Source: Hyphomicrobiales bacterium (lineage in GTDB: Bacteria > Pseudomonadota > Alphaproteobacteria > Rhizobiales > Rhizobiaceae). Taken from it: DNA of 36,697 bases. This document shows, piece after piece, positions 16,370-25,658 of the stretch. Both the position numbers and the translations under genes were made by a program. Each line of letters opens with the position of its first letter. Within the stretch, counting starts at the first letter, position 1. Below the pieces are notes generated by a model, which saw nothing but the letters and a program-made list of their open reading frames with translations, did not search any database and was not told the DNA's origin. Where the stretch lies: NCBI GenBank assembly GCA_026400435.1, contig JAPLOZ010000044.1, forward strand, positions 1-36,697. Direction: 5' to 3'.

Positions 16370-17689
16370 ATGAGCAACGCGATCCCCGGACATTTTCCCG
16401 CAAGGCCGTCCATCGTGCGCGCCGGACACGCGGCGGCTTCCGGGACCATCGACCCCGCGGTTGCGCGGCGCACCGCCAACGTGCTCTGCATACAACTCGT
16501 GCTTGTCGTCGTCACGCAGAAGCTTGCGCTGCCCATCAGCGGCGAGATCCAGATCGCATTCGCGATGCTGCTGCAGTATGGCGTGTTCGGCGTCTTCATG
16601 CTGATGGGCGTGCTGCGCGTGCACCTCATACGCGCCCTGATGGTGCTCGCATTCGTCAGCTTCGCGATGATCGTACATGCAGTCTACAACGCGGATGCCG
16701 GCTATTCGCCGGGCTCGCTTTTTCTGCTTACGCTGATCCTCGCGATGTATGCATTCGTCGTCCCGATGGACGAGGAGAACTACGACCGCATCCTGCGGAC
16801 GTTCCAGATCATTGCAGTCGTCGCCTCGGTGCTGGTGTTCGTAAACTGGGCAACGCAGTTCGCCGGGCTAGGCATGTTCAACCTGGAGGACTTCATTCCA
16901 GACAAGTTCCAGTACATCAACTACGTCTACATGAACAAGCTGAAGTGGAACCTGCCCTGGTACAAGCCAAACGGCGTCGTGTTCCTCGAAGTCTCGCACC
17001 TTTCGCAGTTCATAGGCATGGCGCTGGTCATCGAACTGGCGCGCTTCCGCAGGCTGAAATTCGCAGCGCTCTACGCGGTCGCCCTGCTCAGTTCCTTCGG
17101 TGGCACCGGCACGCTGCTGGTGCTCGCCTCCGTGCCCTTCCTGCTGGTCCAGCTGCCGCGCAAATACGTCATGGCGGTCGTTCTCGCCGCGCCGCTCCTG
17201 CTGGTCGTCGCCGCGCAGATCGGCGTTCTCGACAATTTCACCAAGCGGGCGACGGAGTTCGGCACGCAAAAGAGCAGCGGCTACAATCGCTTCGTGCTGC
17301 CCGCAGTGACCTCGGCGAATGCACTGGAGCGCGACGGGTTCGGCGGGATGCTCGGCAGTGGCGCCGGCAGCATCCCGGCAGGCGATCCGACCAAGGGCGG
17401 CGTCAACGGCTTTGCATGGAGCCCCTATGCCAAGGTGATCTACGAATACGGGCTGTTCGGCTTCCTCATGTGGCTGCCGCTGACGCTCTATGCCATCTTC
17501 AACCGCGGCATACCGTTCATCATCTGCTGGATCGTGTTTCTGCAGTACAATTTCCTGAACGGCGCGCTGAACGTGCCGCTGCACACGGTGTATTGCTACA
17601 TCCTTGCTGCCGGCTACGTCATGATGCCCGGCGCAAGCATCAAGCGTAGCGGCGAGCCGGATGCGCTAGCCGTTTCCGGTTCCGCATAG
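16370..17689 (+). CDS. Wzy-like / O-antigen ligase-family EPS polymerase
   Basis: The start ATG 16370 gives 439 residues; a GTG five codons earlier is possible and no strong SD decides. About ten membrane helices are visible, with a longer periplasmic part between them around KFQYINYVYMNKLKWNLPWYKPNG and again at QKSSGYNRF..ANALERDGFGGMLGSGAGS. These hydrophilic loops are the usual mark of Wzy polymerases, which link flipped repeat units at the outer face of the inner membrane. Sequence of this family is poorly conserved, so the call rests on topology and on the neighbours (two flippases, Wzz, exporter). Confidence 0.75.
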   Translation: MSNAIPGHFPARPSIVRAGHAAASGTIDPAVARRTANVLCIQLVLVVVTQKLALPISGEIQIAFAMLLQYGVFGVFMLMGVLRVHLIRALMVLAFVSFAMIVHAVYNADAGYSPGSLFLLTLILAMYAFVVPMDEENYDRILRTFQIIAVVASVLVFVNWATQFAGLGMFNLEDFIPDKFQYINYVYMNKLKWNLPWYKPNGVVFLEVSHLSQFIGMALVIELARFRRLKFAALYAVALLSSFGGTGTLLVLASVPFLLVQLPRKYVMAVVLAAPLLLVVAAQIGVLDNFTKRATEFGTQKSSGYNRFVLPAVTSANALERDGFGGMLGSGAGSIPAGDPTKGGVNGFAWSPYAKVIYEYGLFGFLMWLPLTLYAIFNRGIPFIICWIVFLQYNFLNGALNVPLHTVYCYILAAGYVMMPGASIKRSGEPDALAVSGSA

Positions 17690-17717
17690 CTGCAACCAGG
17701 CTTCCCGCTCGGCCCCG

Positions 17718-19598
17718 TCAGCCACGAGATCGCGTGGCTGGCGCGCCGGCAGTCGCATTCGTGACGATCGGGAAATATGCCCTCACCGCATCGGTCGCGC
17801 CGGCAGTCGAGAAGTGCCCGAAATCCGAGTAGCGGAAAACGCCGTCGATCTTGAAGGCGCACAGATCGGCCCGGCAGAGAAACGCCAGTGGATCGACGAA
17901 CGTCGCGTCTTCGCCGATATTTGCCTTCAGGTCGCGGTTGATGCCCGGATCGACATTGTTCGACCATGCCGCGGTTTCGATCTGGCCCGTGCGGTAGTCG
18001 AGCACGTCGACATTTGCGCCGAATTCGGTCGACTGCCCTATCAGATAGGTGCGGACACCCATGTCCCGCAGCGCGGCGAGCGTAGAGCGTATCTCGTCCA
18101 CGCCGCGCAGCTTCAGCGACGTCCAGCGCGCACTCAGGATCACGGTCCTGACGCCAAGCTGTTTGATCAGCTCGAGCGCGTGCCGGTTGAACTCCTGGCA
18201 GTTGGGACGGGCGAACGAATAATAGCTGAGGATCGGCGGGCAGCCCGCGGCCGTGTAGGCGATGACGTTGAACGGAATTTCATCGGCGCTGCGCACGATG
18301 CCCGGCATGTAGTGCGCGGCGAATGAATCGCCCCACAGCAAGGCATTGTCGGCGTGGCCGCTGGTGATCGCGCAGTCCTCTTGCGTCCAGTCCCGCCATG
18401 TCTGGTCGGCAAGCAGGAAACAGGTGCGTTCCTTCCATTCCTCTTGGCCGGCCACGGACTGTTCCTTGAAGTCCGGATAGCGAAAGGCAAACCCACCCGA
18501 GGCCATTCCCGCCAACCCGAAAGCCGTCATGAAGGCCATCGCCGCGGCGCTCATCGCGAAGAGCCGGCGCCTTGGAAAGACGTTGTCGCGGCGCCGGAAA
18601 GGCTGTTCGACAAACCGCCAGGATATCCAGGCAAGCACCAGGCTGGCGGCGACGATAAGCGCGGATTCTGGCAACGTTGGATTGCGCAAGGTGGCGTAGC
18701 GGAGAAACACCGCGATCGGCCAGTGCGCCAGGTAAAGCGAATAGGACAACAGCCCGACCATCACCAACGGCTTCCAGGACAGCGCGGTGGCAGTGATGGT
18801 CGACCACCTTGTTCCGGAGTAGATGACCAGCGCCGCGCCCAGGCAGGGCGCCAGCGCGCTCACACCCGGAAACGGCGTTTCCTCCGTATATGTCAGCACC
18901 GCGTAGAGGATGAGGCCAAGCCCAGCGAGCCCGACAGCGTCGGCCCACCATTTCCGAGCCGGAGCGAGCGGCGGCGCCAGCACCAGGAGCGCGCCCAGCA
19001 GGAGCTCCCAGGCGCGCGTCGGCAGAAGGAAGAAATTCGCGGTTGGCGCGGTCGTTGTCGCATATACGCTGAGCGCGAAGGAAAGCAGCGCCCCCGGAAG
19101 GAAGACCAGCAGCCAGCGCGCCTTCGCGTAGCGATAGACGAGGAACATCGCGACCGGCATGAAGATGTAGTACTGCTCCTCGACCGCCAGCGACCATGTG
19201 TGCAGCAGCGGGCGCAGGAGCGCACTCGGCTCGAAATAGCCGGAGAATTTCCAGAAATAGATGTTCGAAGCAAACAGCGCCGTGGCCACGGCGCTCTTGG
19301 AAAAGTCTTCGAAATTGGGAGGCAGGAAGAGCACCGTTGCGACAACCGTCGTCAGGCCGATCATGAAGAAGAGCGCAGGGAAGATGCGTCGCACGCGACG
19401 CTCGTAGAAGTCGACGATCGAGAAACGGCCTTCCAGCAGATCCGACAGCAGGCGCAGCGTGATCACATAGCCGGAGATGACGAAGAATACGTCGACGCCG
19501 ACAAACCCGCCGCCAAAGCCGGCAACGCCAGCGTGAAAGAGTACCACGGGCAGAACGGCTACGGCACGCAGTCCATCGATGTCGGCGCGATACTTCAT
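17718..19598 (-). CDS. Acyltransferase 3 with C-terminal SGNH domain (OafA-like)
   Basis: The start ATG 19598 (MKYRADIDGLRA) fits the conserved N-terminus of the family and follows AAAGGGA; ATG 19613 is an alternative. The 626-residue protein opens with RADIDGLRAVAVLPVVLFHAG, then GGFVGVDVFFVISGY and FYERRVRRIFPAL, the hallmarks of acyltransferase 3. Ten or so helices run to about residue 365. The C-terminal periplasmic part is an SGNH hydrolase-like domain with GDS at 423-425 and a late DFGHFS block that supplies the Asp and His. Such two-domain proteins O-acetylate sugars of surface polymers. It probably acetylates the EPS repeat unit at the periplasmic side. Confidence 0.9.
   Translation of the reverse strand: MKYRADIDGLRAVAVLPVVLFHAGVAGFGGGFVGVDVFFVISGYVITLRLLSDLLEGRFSIVDFYERRVRRIFPALFFMIGLTTVVATVLFLPPNFEDFSKSAVATALFASNIYFWKFSGYFEPSALLRPLLHTWSLAVEEQYYIFMPVAMFLVYRYAKARWLLVFLPGALLSFALSVYATTTAPTANFFLLPTRAWELLLGALLVLAPPLAPARKWWADAVGLAGLGLILYAVLTYTEETPFPGVSALAPCLGAALVIYSGTRWSTITATALSWKPLVMVGLLSYSLYLAHWPIAVFLRYATLRNPTLPESALIVAASLVLAWISWRFVEQPFRRRDNVFPRRRLFAMSAAAMAFMTAFGLAGMASGGFAFRYPDFKEQSVAGQEEWKERTCFLLADQTWRDWTQEDCAITSGHADNALLWGDSFAAHYMPGIVRSADEIPFNVIAYTAAGCPPILSYYSFARPNCQEFNRHALELIKQLGVRTVILSARWTSLKLRGVDEIRSTLAALRDMGVRTYLIGQSTEFGANVDVLDYRTGQIETAAWSNNVDPGINRDLKANIGEDATFVDPLAFLCRADLCAFKIDGVFRYSDFGHFSTAGATDAVRAYFPIVTNATAGAPATRSRG
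17719..17740. terminator. Hairpin at convergent gene ends
   Basis: CAGCCACG (17719-17726) pairs perfectly with CGTGGCTG (17733-17740) around a 6-base loop. It overlaps the last codons of the acyltransferase gene and lies 30 bases after the polymerase stop. No T-tract follows, so it may be a bidirectional transcript-end structure rather than a classical terminator. Confidence 0.35.
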
Positions 19599-19633
19599 GT
19601 TTTCCCTTTGCATCGCCGGGCGGCCGGCGCCGC

Positions 19634-20932
19634 TCAAGCGGTCTGTTTAGAATTCCACGCCTCTATCCTTGCCGAGCAGGCGAGCGAAACCAGCGACACA
19701 GCACCGAAAAAGAGTGCATATATCCAGAGCAGCGCCACCGGTTCCGGCCCGTTCAGCACCGCAAGCAGGGCATAGACAACCGCTCCGGCGAATGCGAATT
19801 GCGCTATCCCGCGGATGAGCCGTGCCGCGTTGAGGTAGCTCAGGAACAGGGTCGCCGGCTGATAGAAGCCGCTGACGAGCACGATGGCCGCGGCGACCGG
19901 TATGGCTTCGGGCGGAACCACGTTGTTGGGGCCAAGCAGCAACGCGAAAATCTTCTCCCCGAAGAAGAACACGGCCGCGGCCGGCACGGCGCTCGCGGCC
20001 ACGCAGAGACCGGTGACGGCCGCCAGGCCACGTCGGGCTTTCGGCGTTTCGCCGGCAAGAAGCTGCCGGCTGATGCGCGGCAGGAAAATCTCGGCCAGCG
20101 TGCGGGTGCCTGCCATGGCAAGGCGGCAGACCTTCATAATGCTGTCAAACATGATCAAGGCCGGACCGACCCCGAAAAGCGCGGTCACGACCGCATAGGG
20201 CGAGTTGAGCACCAACAGCTCCGAACACGCGAATGCAAGGGAGGCCCAGAAGCGTTTCCAGTGTGCGGCCATGCCTTTGGCTGTCGCCGCCCTGTTTGCC
20301 TGCGCCCACAGCGGCGATGTCTTCAACGCCAGGGTCAGCATGGCCATGAAAGCAACGACGATCACCGTCGTTGCTATGCCGAAAAGCAGGAAGCTGCCGG
20401 TTGTCCAGAACAGGCCAAGCGCGGCGATGAAGCAAAGCCGCCGAACGATCGATATCAGCGCAAATTGCCGGCCGAGGTCGGCAGACCAGACTGTCGACTG
20501 CAGATCGAAGGACCAGTAGGCGGTGAACAGGCAGCCCAGCAAGTAAAGGACGTTTGCGATATACCTGACAGGGTCTTCTAGGCCGAAGAATGCGGGTATC
20601 AGGAAGGACAGGATCGTCAGCAGGACAGCCTGTGCCGCGAGGAAACGGAAAATCTCGCCGCCGGCGGCGGCGGCGAAGCCCAGTGCGCCGGGGCGAAGCG
20701 CCATGTAGTTGGCGCGGCCAATCGCCTGGTCTATCGGCTGGACGTAGAGGCCGACCGCTGTCAGGAACACCACCTCCGCGTAGCGCGACTGATCGAGACC
20801 CCGTGCAAGCACCAGCATCTGGATGAGCGTGTAACCGAGATTGAGTACCGTATGAACGATGTGGAGGGCGCCAAATCCGGTCGCCCACCCAACGATCCGG
20901 CGCGTTCTGCCGCCGATTGCCAAATCGGTCAC
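19634..20932 (-). CDS. Polysaccharide flippase-like membrane protein, MOP superfamily (second copy)
   Basis: The frame is open to 21316, but that part overlaps the upstream glycosyltransferase gene, so the real start must lie below 20989. GTG 20932 (432 residues) is the best in-frame choice, though its SD is poor. About 12-14 hydrophobic helices are seen, with LVLARGLDQSRYAEVVFL near residue 35-52 matching the helix 1-2 region of Wzx/PST proteins, and GTRTLAEIFLPRISRQL in the middle loop. It resembles the first flippase in fold but little in sequence. It is 35 bases upstream of the acyltransferase start and 56 bases after the glycosyltransferase stop, so the three probably form one operon. 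Confidence 0.8.
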   Translation of the reverse strand: MTDLAIGGRTRRIVGWATGFGALHIVHTVLNLGYTLIQMLVLARGLDQSRYAEVVFLTAVGLYVQPIDQAIGRANYMALRPGALGFAAAAGGEIFRFLAAQAVLLTILSFLIPAFFGLEDPVRYIANVLYLLGCLFTAYWSFDLQSTVWSADLGRQFALISIVRRLCFIAALGLFWTTGSFLLFGIATTVIVVAFMAMLTLALKTSPLWAQANRAATAKGMAAHWKRFWASLAFACSELLVLNSPYAVVTALFGVGPALIMFDSIMKVCRLAMAGTRTLAEIFLPRISRQLLAGETPKARRGLAAVTGLCVAASAVPAAAVFFFGEKIFALLLGPNNVVPPEAIPVAAAIVLVSGFYQPATLFLSYLNAARLIRGIAQFAFAGAVVYALLAVLNGPEPVALLWIYALFFGAVSLVSLACSARIEAWNSKQTA

Positions 20933-20988
20933 GCCGGCTTCATCCCGACAGGCCTCGTGTCCCCTGGATTCGCCAAGCCGCTCGTCTC

Positions 20989-22128
20989 CTACTTGCGCGT
21001 CGAGGACGCTACCGTCCACGTCTGGAAGCGCTCGCCGCGCATCGACTTGTAAACTCCCAGGGCGGTCGCCCACATCGCAACCATGATTTCCCAGATGCTG
21101 GTCAGGACCGGCAGATCGAAACGGCTGGCGGCGTACGCCACCACGCCGAGCAACGCGACATAGGCAAGCAACGCCATGAAGCCGCCGGCGAGCAGGACCA
21201 CCGCCGCCGAGGCGGCGGCCCCGGCAACCAGAAAGTAGCCCGCAAGCCAGCGCAGATATTTGTGCGACAGGTATTTGTAGATCGACAGCCCATCGAGCTT
21301 TGCAATCCTCGGCCACAAAAGCCGGTGACAGTTGAAGGCGCGGCAGGCGATGCGGACCTTGCGCCGGAATTCATCCTGGCGAACGCTTGCCGAACGCTCA
21401 TAGGCGACGAAGTCGGCTGCGCGGACCAGCCTGTGGCCCGCGCAAAGGATCGACATCGACGTGAAGAAGTCGTCGATGATATCGACCGGCGTCGGGCGAT
21501 GCAGTCGACGCCGAATGGCGAACAGCGAGCCGTCGGCGCCCATGACGGATCCTGTATCGCTTTCGAGCTGCTTGATCCATTCCTCATGCTTCCAGTAGAG
21601 CGCGCCGACCTTGGCGGTCTGGCTCTCCTGTGAATTCTCGTAGCGCAGATGGCCGGTCACGCAGCCGACGTTCCCGTCGCGGAAGTATCGCGGCATATTG
21701 CGCACGGCGACCGGATCGATCATCACGTTGGCGTCGGTGTAGATGACGACGTCCGCATCGGTCATCGAAAGCAGCCGGTTCATTCCTGCGCTCTTGCCGC
21801 TGCGGCCCTCCGCCAGCGATACCGTGAACTCGCCCTCGACCGACCTCAGCACGTCGCTGGTGCCGTCCGACGAAGCATCGCTGTGGATGAGCAACTGACA
21901 ATTGCCGAGCGCATCGCGCACGGCGCGCATGTTCTCGATCTTCTGGTCGATGACGCCGCGCTCGTTGTAGACGCAGCATACCACCGCGAAACGCGTCGGT
22001 TCCTCGCCGCTCAATGCGAGCGGTCTGCTTCGGAAATGCCGCATGAGCAAAAGCGATAACGGGTACGTGACGTAGGGGTGCGTGACCAGCAGAACACAGA
22101 CCGCCAGCACCGCGATCAGGAGCATCAT
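20989..22128 (-). CDS. Membrane glycosyltransferase, GT2 family (paralogue of 2226-3374)
   Basis: ATG 22128 is taken as start (379 residues), with an overlapping GTG at 22131 that has a G-rich SD 8 bases upstream; a TTG at 22167 is less likely. An N-terminal helix ends in THPYVTYPLSLL. The GT-A core has VVCCVYNE, SDASSDGTSDVL, YTDANVMID as the DxD-like site, GADGSLFAIRR, and VDIIDDFFTSM. C-terminal helices end in RGERFQTWTVASS. Nearly every motif aligns with the protein at 2226-3374, so this is a duplicated gene whose copies may now use different sugars. It should act on the lipid-linked intermediate at the inner membrane. Confidence 0.85.
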   Translation of the reverse strand: MMLLIAVLAVCVLLVTHPYVTYPLSLLLMRHFRSRPLALSGEEPTRFAVVCCVYNERGVIDQKIENMRAVRDALGNCQLLIHSDASSDGTSDVLRSVEGEFTVSLAEGRSGKSAGMNRLLSMTDADVVIYTDANVMIDPVAVRNMPRYFRDGNVGCVTGHLRYENSQESQTAKVGALYWKHEEWIKQLESDTGSVMGADGSLFAIRRRLHRPTPVDIIDDFFTSMSILCAGHRLVRAADFVAYERSASVRQDEFRRKVRIACRAFNCHRLLWPRIAKLDGLSIYKYLSHKYLRWLAGYFLVAGAAASAAVVLLAGGFMALLAYVALLGVVAYAASRFDLPVLTSIWEIMVAMWATALGVYKSMRGERFQTWTVASSTRK

Positions 22129-22285
22129 CACTGCGATTGCCCCCCTGCGGTGCGCCCAGCGCAACAAGCAGCTGCAGGCAATGGGACTGTGTTGTCTGGG
22201 GCCGGTTCCTTGACCGAACCCGCATCCGGTATCTGCGCATTCATTCGCCGGGCTACCTCGCTATCCTGCCCCCATCCTGCCCACG

Positions 22286-23437
22286 TCAATCTAGTGCGTT
22301 TCGGCCTGCCGAAGCAGCGATCGTCGTCGCGCCGACCACGTCTATGAACTTCATGTATCTGACGATTGCGGCATTGCCGATGTAGATCACGTCCTTGTTC
22401 CTGACCGGGAAAGCCGACGCCATGAAGAAGCCGCCGGGGTCTCTGAGGTTGAACTGATAGATCACCGGAATCGGGTCGCCCTCGAATTTTTCGACCGGCA
22501 CGCCGAGCCTGGCGGCCGTTTTTCGGCTCTCGGTCCGGTAAACAAGCACGGCGCCCGGATTGGCCCGGTCATCGAGCAGCCCGCCTGCCTTGCCGAGCGC
22601 GTCGGACAGGTTGATCGTTTCGTCGGCGAAGTCGAAGCGCCCGTTTTCGCCCGATGCTCCGAACGCCGTGAACGAATGTGGCTCGCGATAGACATAGATC
22701 GTGTCGTTGGGCAGCACGTAAATGTTGTTGGACGGCTCGCGCACCAGCTTCTGGAAATAGGCTGTGGCCTTCCTTTTTCCCCGCTGAAGTGTGACGTAGG
22801 TCTCATAACCGGGTTGGCGCGGGCCACCCGCCTTCGCAATCACGTCCAGGATGCGCTCGCCGTCGGCGTTGATCTGGAACTTCGACGGCGAGTTGACGTC
22901 GCCCAGCACGCTTACTTCCGAGGACGTCTGGGATTTCAGGGAAACAACCGCCTGCGGTTCGATCGCGCGGCTTGCCAGCCGTTGCTCGATGATCTGCTGG
23001 ATGGCTGCCGGCTCCTGCCCCGCGGCGTGAATCGAACCGGCATAGGGAACCGAGATGTTGCCGGCGCTGTCGACCTTCTGGTCGGGCAGGTTGACGAAGT
23101 TTCCGGAACTGTTGGTCGATTCCAGCGGTATGAACAGCCCGCCGGGGCTGGCCTCGAAAATAGTCACCGATACGATATCGCCAATGCCGATGCGAATCTG
23201 CGCCGGCCCGGGGCCCCTGAAGCCTCCGAAGCCTGATTCAGGCTGCGACTTCTCGACGATCTTGACGATGTCGGGCGTCACGTTAACGACTGCGTGAGGA
23301 GTGCCTGCCGGGGGATTTACCGCGGCGTAACTGCTTGGTCCGACCTCAGGCCCGGCCGAGGGAAAGGCGGTGCAACCAGACACCGCAAGGACGCAAACAA
23401 ACAGAATCGATACCGGGGTCGAGATCGACTGATACAA
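22286..23437 (-). CDS. Outer-membrane polysaccharide export lipoprotein (Wza/GumB/ExoF class)
   Basis: The start is TTG 23437, decided by AAGAGAGG 5 bases upstream; an ATG a few bases before is out of frame. The 383-residue protein has a lipoprotein signal with VSGC (Cys22). The Poly_export domain follows with IRIGIGDIVSVTIFEA and the DSAGNISVPYAGSI strand, then two SLBB-type units around VSVLGDVNSPSKFQI and TINLSDALGKAGGL. Members form the outer-membrane channel that works with Wzz/GumC to export EPS. The typical C-terminal membrane helix of Wza is not clear, as in shorter GumB-like forms. It lies 157 bases before the glycosyltransferase gene in the same direction. Confidence 0.85.
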   Translation of the reverse strand: MYQSISTPVSILFVCVLAVSGCTAFPSAGPEVGPSSYAAVNPPAGTPHAVVNVTPDIVKIVEKSQPESGFGGFRGPGPAQIRIGIGDIVSVTIFEASPGGLFIPLESTNSSGNFVNLPDQKVDSAGNISVPYAGSIHAAGQEPAAIQQIIEQRLASRAIEPQAVVSLKSQTSSEVSVLGDVNSPSKFQINADGERILDVIAKAGGPRQPGYETYVTLQRGKRKATAYFQKLVREPSNNIYVLPNDTIYVYREPHSFTAFGASGENGRFDFADETINLSDALGKAGGLLDDRANPGAVLVYRTESRKTAARLGVPVEKFEGDPIPVIYQFNLRDPGGFFMASAFPVRNKDVIYIGNAAIVRYMKFIDVVGATTIAASAGRNALD

Positions 23438-23915
23438 ACATGCCTCTCTTCAGCCCCACGCTCAGAGTATATGTGCACCGCACAAAAGCGGAGTCCAGAA
23501 TCTGCCTAAACCACCTCCTGCGTCGAATTGGGAAATCGGTGTTGCCTATCGATCACACAGCAATGCTAACGCGGCATCATGCGTCAGTCCAGTGCGGTCG
23601 CCCGGACAAAAGAGCCCGGGCAATATCTGCAATCGGCATATCAAAAACATTGTCGCAAAATAATATTAATTGACCGACATCTTCAAACACGTCGCGCCGC
23701 TCCGGGTTGGACACAGAAATGATTCTGAATTGCCCTTGCTGATCAATCCGCGAGGTCTTTACGAATGGCACGCATTCTGTAACTGTTCCTTTCAGGTTGC
23801 ACTGCAGCAATCGGTCATCGAATGATGGTTCTCGCGCCACCCGTCTGTCGTTTGGGCGATCGTGTTCGTGCCTGATCGCTCGAGACGACGGATGCGTCAC
23901 CGATCAGAGGATTGA
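23438..23915. promoter_or_regulatory. 478-bp divergent spacer between export lipoprotein and prsD
   Basis: It separates the minus-strand export gene from the plus-strand prsD and must hold promoters for both. Bases 23641-23700 are only about 38% GC by count, a promoter-like dip. A weak 107-codon frame (23577-23900) lies inside; see that entry. No clear -35/-10 pair could be fixed. Confidence 0.4.
23577..23900 (-). CDS. Possible small hypothetical protein
   Basis: The frame gives 107 residues, soluble and mixed-charge, with a C-terminal half (DVFEDVGQLILFCDN..MPIADIARALLSGR) that could fold as helices. Against it: third-position GC is about 53%, well below that of nearby genes; no clear SD; and it spans an AT-rich promoter-like stretch. 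I do not recognise it. It could be a recently acquired small regulator or an accidental frame. Confidence 0.25.
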   Translation of the reverse strand: MTHPSSRAIRHEHDRPNDRRVAREPSFDDRLLQCNLKGTVTECVPFVKTSRIDQQGQFRIISVSNPERRDVFEDVGQLILFCDNVFDMPIADIARALLSGRPHWTDA

Positions 23916-25658
23916 ATGACGTCCAGCAGGACATCTTCCGTGCGTCTCGCGCAGCGGGGCCAGAAGCCTTCCGACGCCGCACGCGCCATGTCCGTGCTTG
24001 TCCGCGGCGCAACCGGCCTGATCGCCCTGTCAGCTGTCTTCAACCTCTTCATGCTGACCGGCTCGCTTTTCATGCTGCAGGTGTACGACAGGGTGCTGAC
24101 CAGCCGCAGCCTCGCCACGCTTGCTGCGCTTCTCGCGCTGGTAACCGCGATCTATGCCTGCCTTGGCGTATTGGAGACCATCCGTCTGCGCGCGGCGACG
24201 CGGATGGCAGACTGGTTCGGCGACGAGATGGGCGCAGCCGTGGTCAAGTTGACGATCGGCGGCGGTCAACCCGCGCCCGTCGGCCGGCGACCGCCGGAGA
24301 ACCTCATGCAGGACTACGACCGCTTGCGCGCCTTCATCGGATCGCCTGCTGTGATCGCGTTATGCGACCTGCCGTGGCTGCCGCTCTATCTCATGGTCGC
24401 CTTCCTGTTTCACGCCTATCTCGGGTTTCTCGCCCTTGCAGGGGTTTTGGTGCTTGTCGGCCTGGCGGCGCTCAGCGACCGTCTCGCTGGAGAGCCCGTG
24501 GCGCTAGCCAACCGTGCGACTGCGCGACGCGCCCGGCTGGTGGATACCGCGGCGCGCGCCGCCGAGACCATCACCGGACTTGGCATGCGCAGCGCCTATA
24601 TTCGGCGATACAGCCAGGCAGATTCTGAGCTGCGCATGGCGGGCCGCGAAGCGGCGGACCGGGCAGCCCTGTTCATCGGGCTGTCGCGGGGCATCCGGCT
24701 GTTCCTGCAATCGGCATCGCTGGCGCTTGGTGCCTATCTAGCCCTGCGCCACGAGATCACGGCCGGCATGATCATCGCCGTCTCCATAGTAACGTCGCGG
24801 GCGCTTGCCCCGGTCGAGCAGGCGATCGGCCACTGGCGCCAGCTAGTGTCGGCCCGGCAGAGCTTTGCCAGACTACGCGCGCCGCTTGAAAAACTCGGAG
24901 ACGCGCAGCCAAAGACAAAGCTGCCCAGGCCAAAATCCTCGCTTGATGTCGTGGATCTCACAGTCGCGGCGCCGACCGCCAACCGCGCCCTGATCAGCGG
25001 CATCAACTTCTCGCTCAGCGCCGGGTCCTGCCTCGGCATCATCGGACCCAGCGGCGCCGGAAAGTCGACGCTCGCGCGCGCCCTTGTCGGAGTGCTTGCC
25101 CCAGCCAGGGGCAGCATCCGGCTCGACGGCGCCGAGTTGTCGCAGTGGGAAGCCGACGACCTTGGACGACATGTCGGCTATCTGCCGCAAGACATCGAAC
25201 TGTTCGATGGCACCGTTGCGGAAAACATTGCTCGGCTCGCCGTCAACCCGGAACCGGAGGCCGTACTCGCCGCTGCGCGAAGGGCCGGCGTGCACGGATT
25301 GATCACGAGCTTTCCCGAGGGCTACGACACGTTGCTGGGGGCTGGCGGCATCAACCTCTCCGCGGGCCAGCGCCAGCGAATTGGATTGGCGCGCGCCCTG
25401 TTCGGATCGCCCTTCCTGATCGTGCTCGACGAACCTTCGTCAAATGTCGATGCATCTGGCGACGAAGCACTGGTCTGCGCCGTCGAGGCGGCCAAGCGCG
25501 CGCGAAGCATCCCGATCGTCATCGCACACCGGCCAAGCGCCATCGGCGCATGCGACCAGTTGTTGGTCATTGCCAACGGTCGCCAGACGGCGTTCGGACC
25601 GCGTGAACGAATTCTGCGCGAAAACGGACAGCGTGCAGTGCGGGTGGCAGCCTCGTGA
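23916..25658 (+). CDS. prsD: Type I secretion ABC transporter, PrsD-like
   Basis: The start is ATG 23916, with AGAGGA 4 bases upstream. The 580-residue protein has a membrane domain of about six helices (residues ~30-300) with the LFMLQVYDRVLTSRS motif typical of the PrtD/PrsD class, then an ATPase domain. Walker A GPSGAGKST is at 377-385, the Q-loop follows, the signature LSAGQ is at 481-485, Walker B LIVLDE ends at D505-E506, and the switch His lies in VIAHRP. There is no N-terminal C39 peptidase domain. This class exports RTX proteins with an uncleaved C-terminal signal; in rhizobia PrsD/PrsE export EPS glycanases. The RTX GH16 protein of this window is the natural candidate cargo. Stop overlaps the prsE start. 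Confidence 0.9.
   Translation: MTSSRTSSVRLAQRGQKPSDAARAMSVLVRGATGLIALSAVFNLFMLTGSLFMLQVYDRVLTSRSLATLAALLALVTAIYACLGVLETIRLRAATRMADWFGDEMGAAVVKLTIGGGQPAPVGRRPPENLMQDYDRLRAFIGSPAVIALCDLPWLPLYLMVAFLFHAYLGFLALAGVLVLVGLAALSDRLAGEPVALANRATARRARLVDTAARAAETITGLGMRSAYIRRYSQADSELRMAGREAADRAALFIGLSRGIRLFLQSASLALGAYLALRHEITAGMIIAVSIVTSRALAPVEQAIGHWRQLVSARQSFARLRAPLEKLGDAQPKTKLPRPKSSLDVVDLTVAAPTANRALISGINFSLSAGSCLGIIGPSGAGKSTLARALVGVLAPARGSIRLDGAELSQWEADDLGRHVGYLPQDIELFDGTVAENIARLAVNPEPEAVLAAARRAGVHGLITSFPEGYDTLLGAGGINLSAGQRQRIGLARALFGSPFLIVLDEPSSNVDASGDEALVCAVEAAKRARSIPIVIAHRPSAIGACDQLLVIANGRQTAFGPRERILRENGQRAVRVAAS

Noticed and set aside
20933..21316. N-terminal extension of the second flippase
   Set aside because: It overlaps the well-supported glycosyltransferase gene on the same strand in another frame and lacks membrane-protein character.
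23900..23912. 13-base match CCGATCAGAGGAT before prsD and before the SMP-30 gene (36067-36079)
   Set aside because: It holds the Shine-Dalgarno of both genes, and 13 bases around a shared SD can match by chance; no further similarity upstream.
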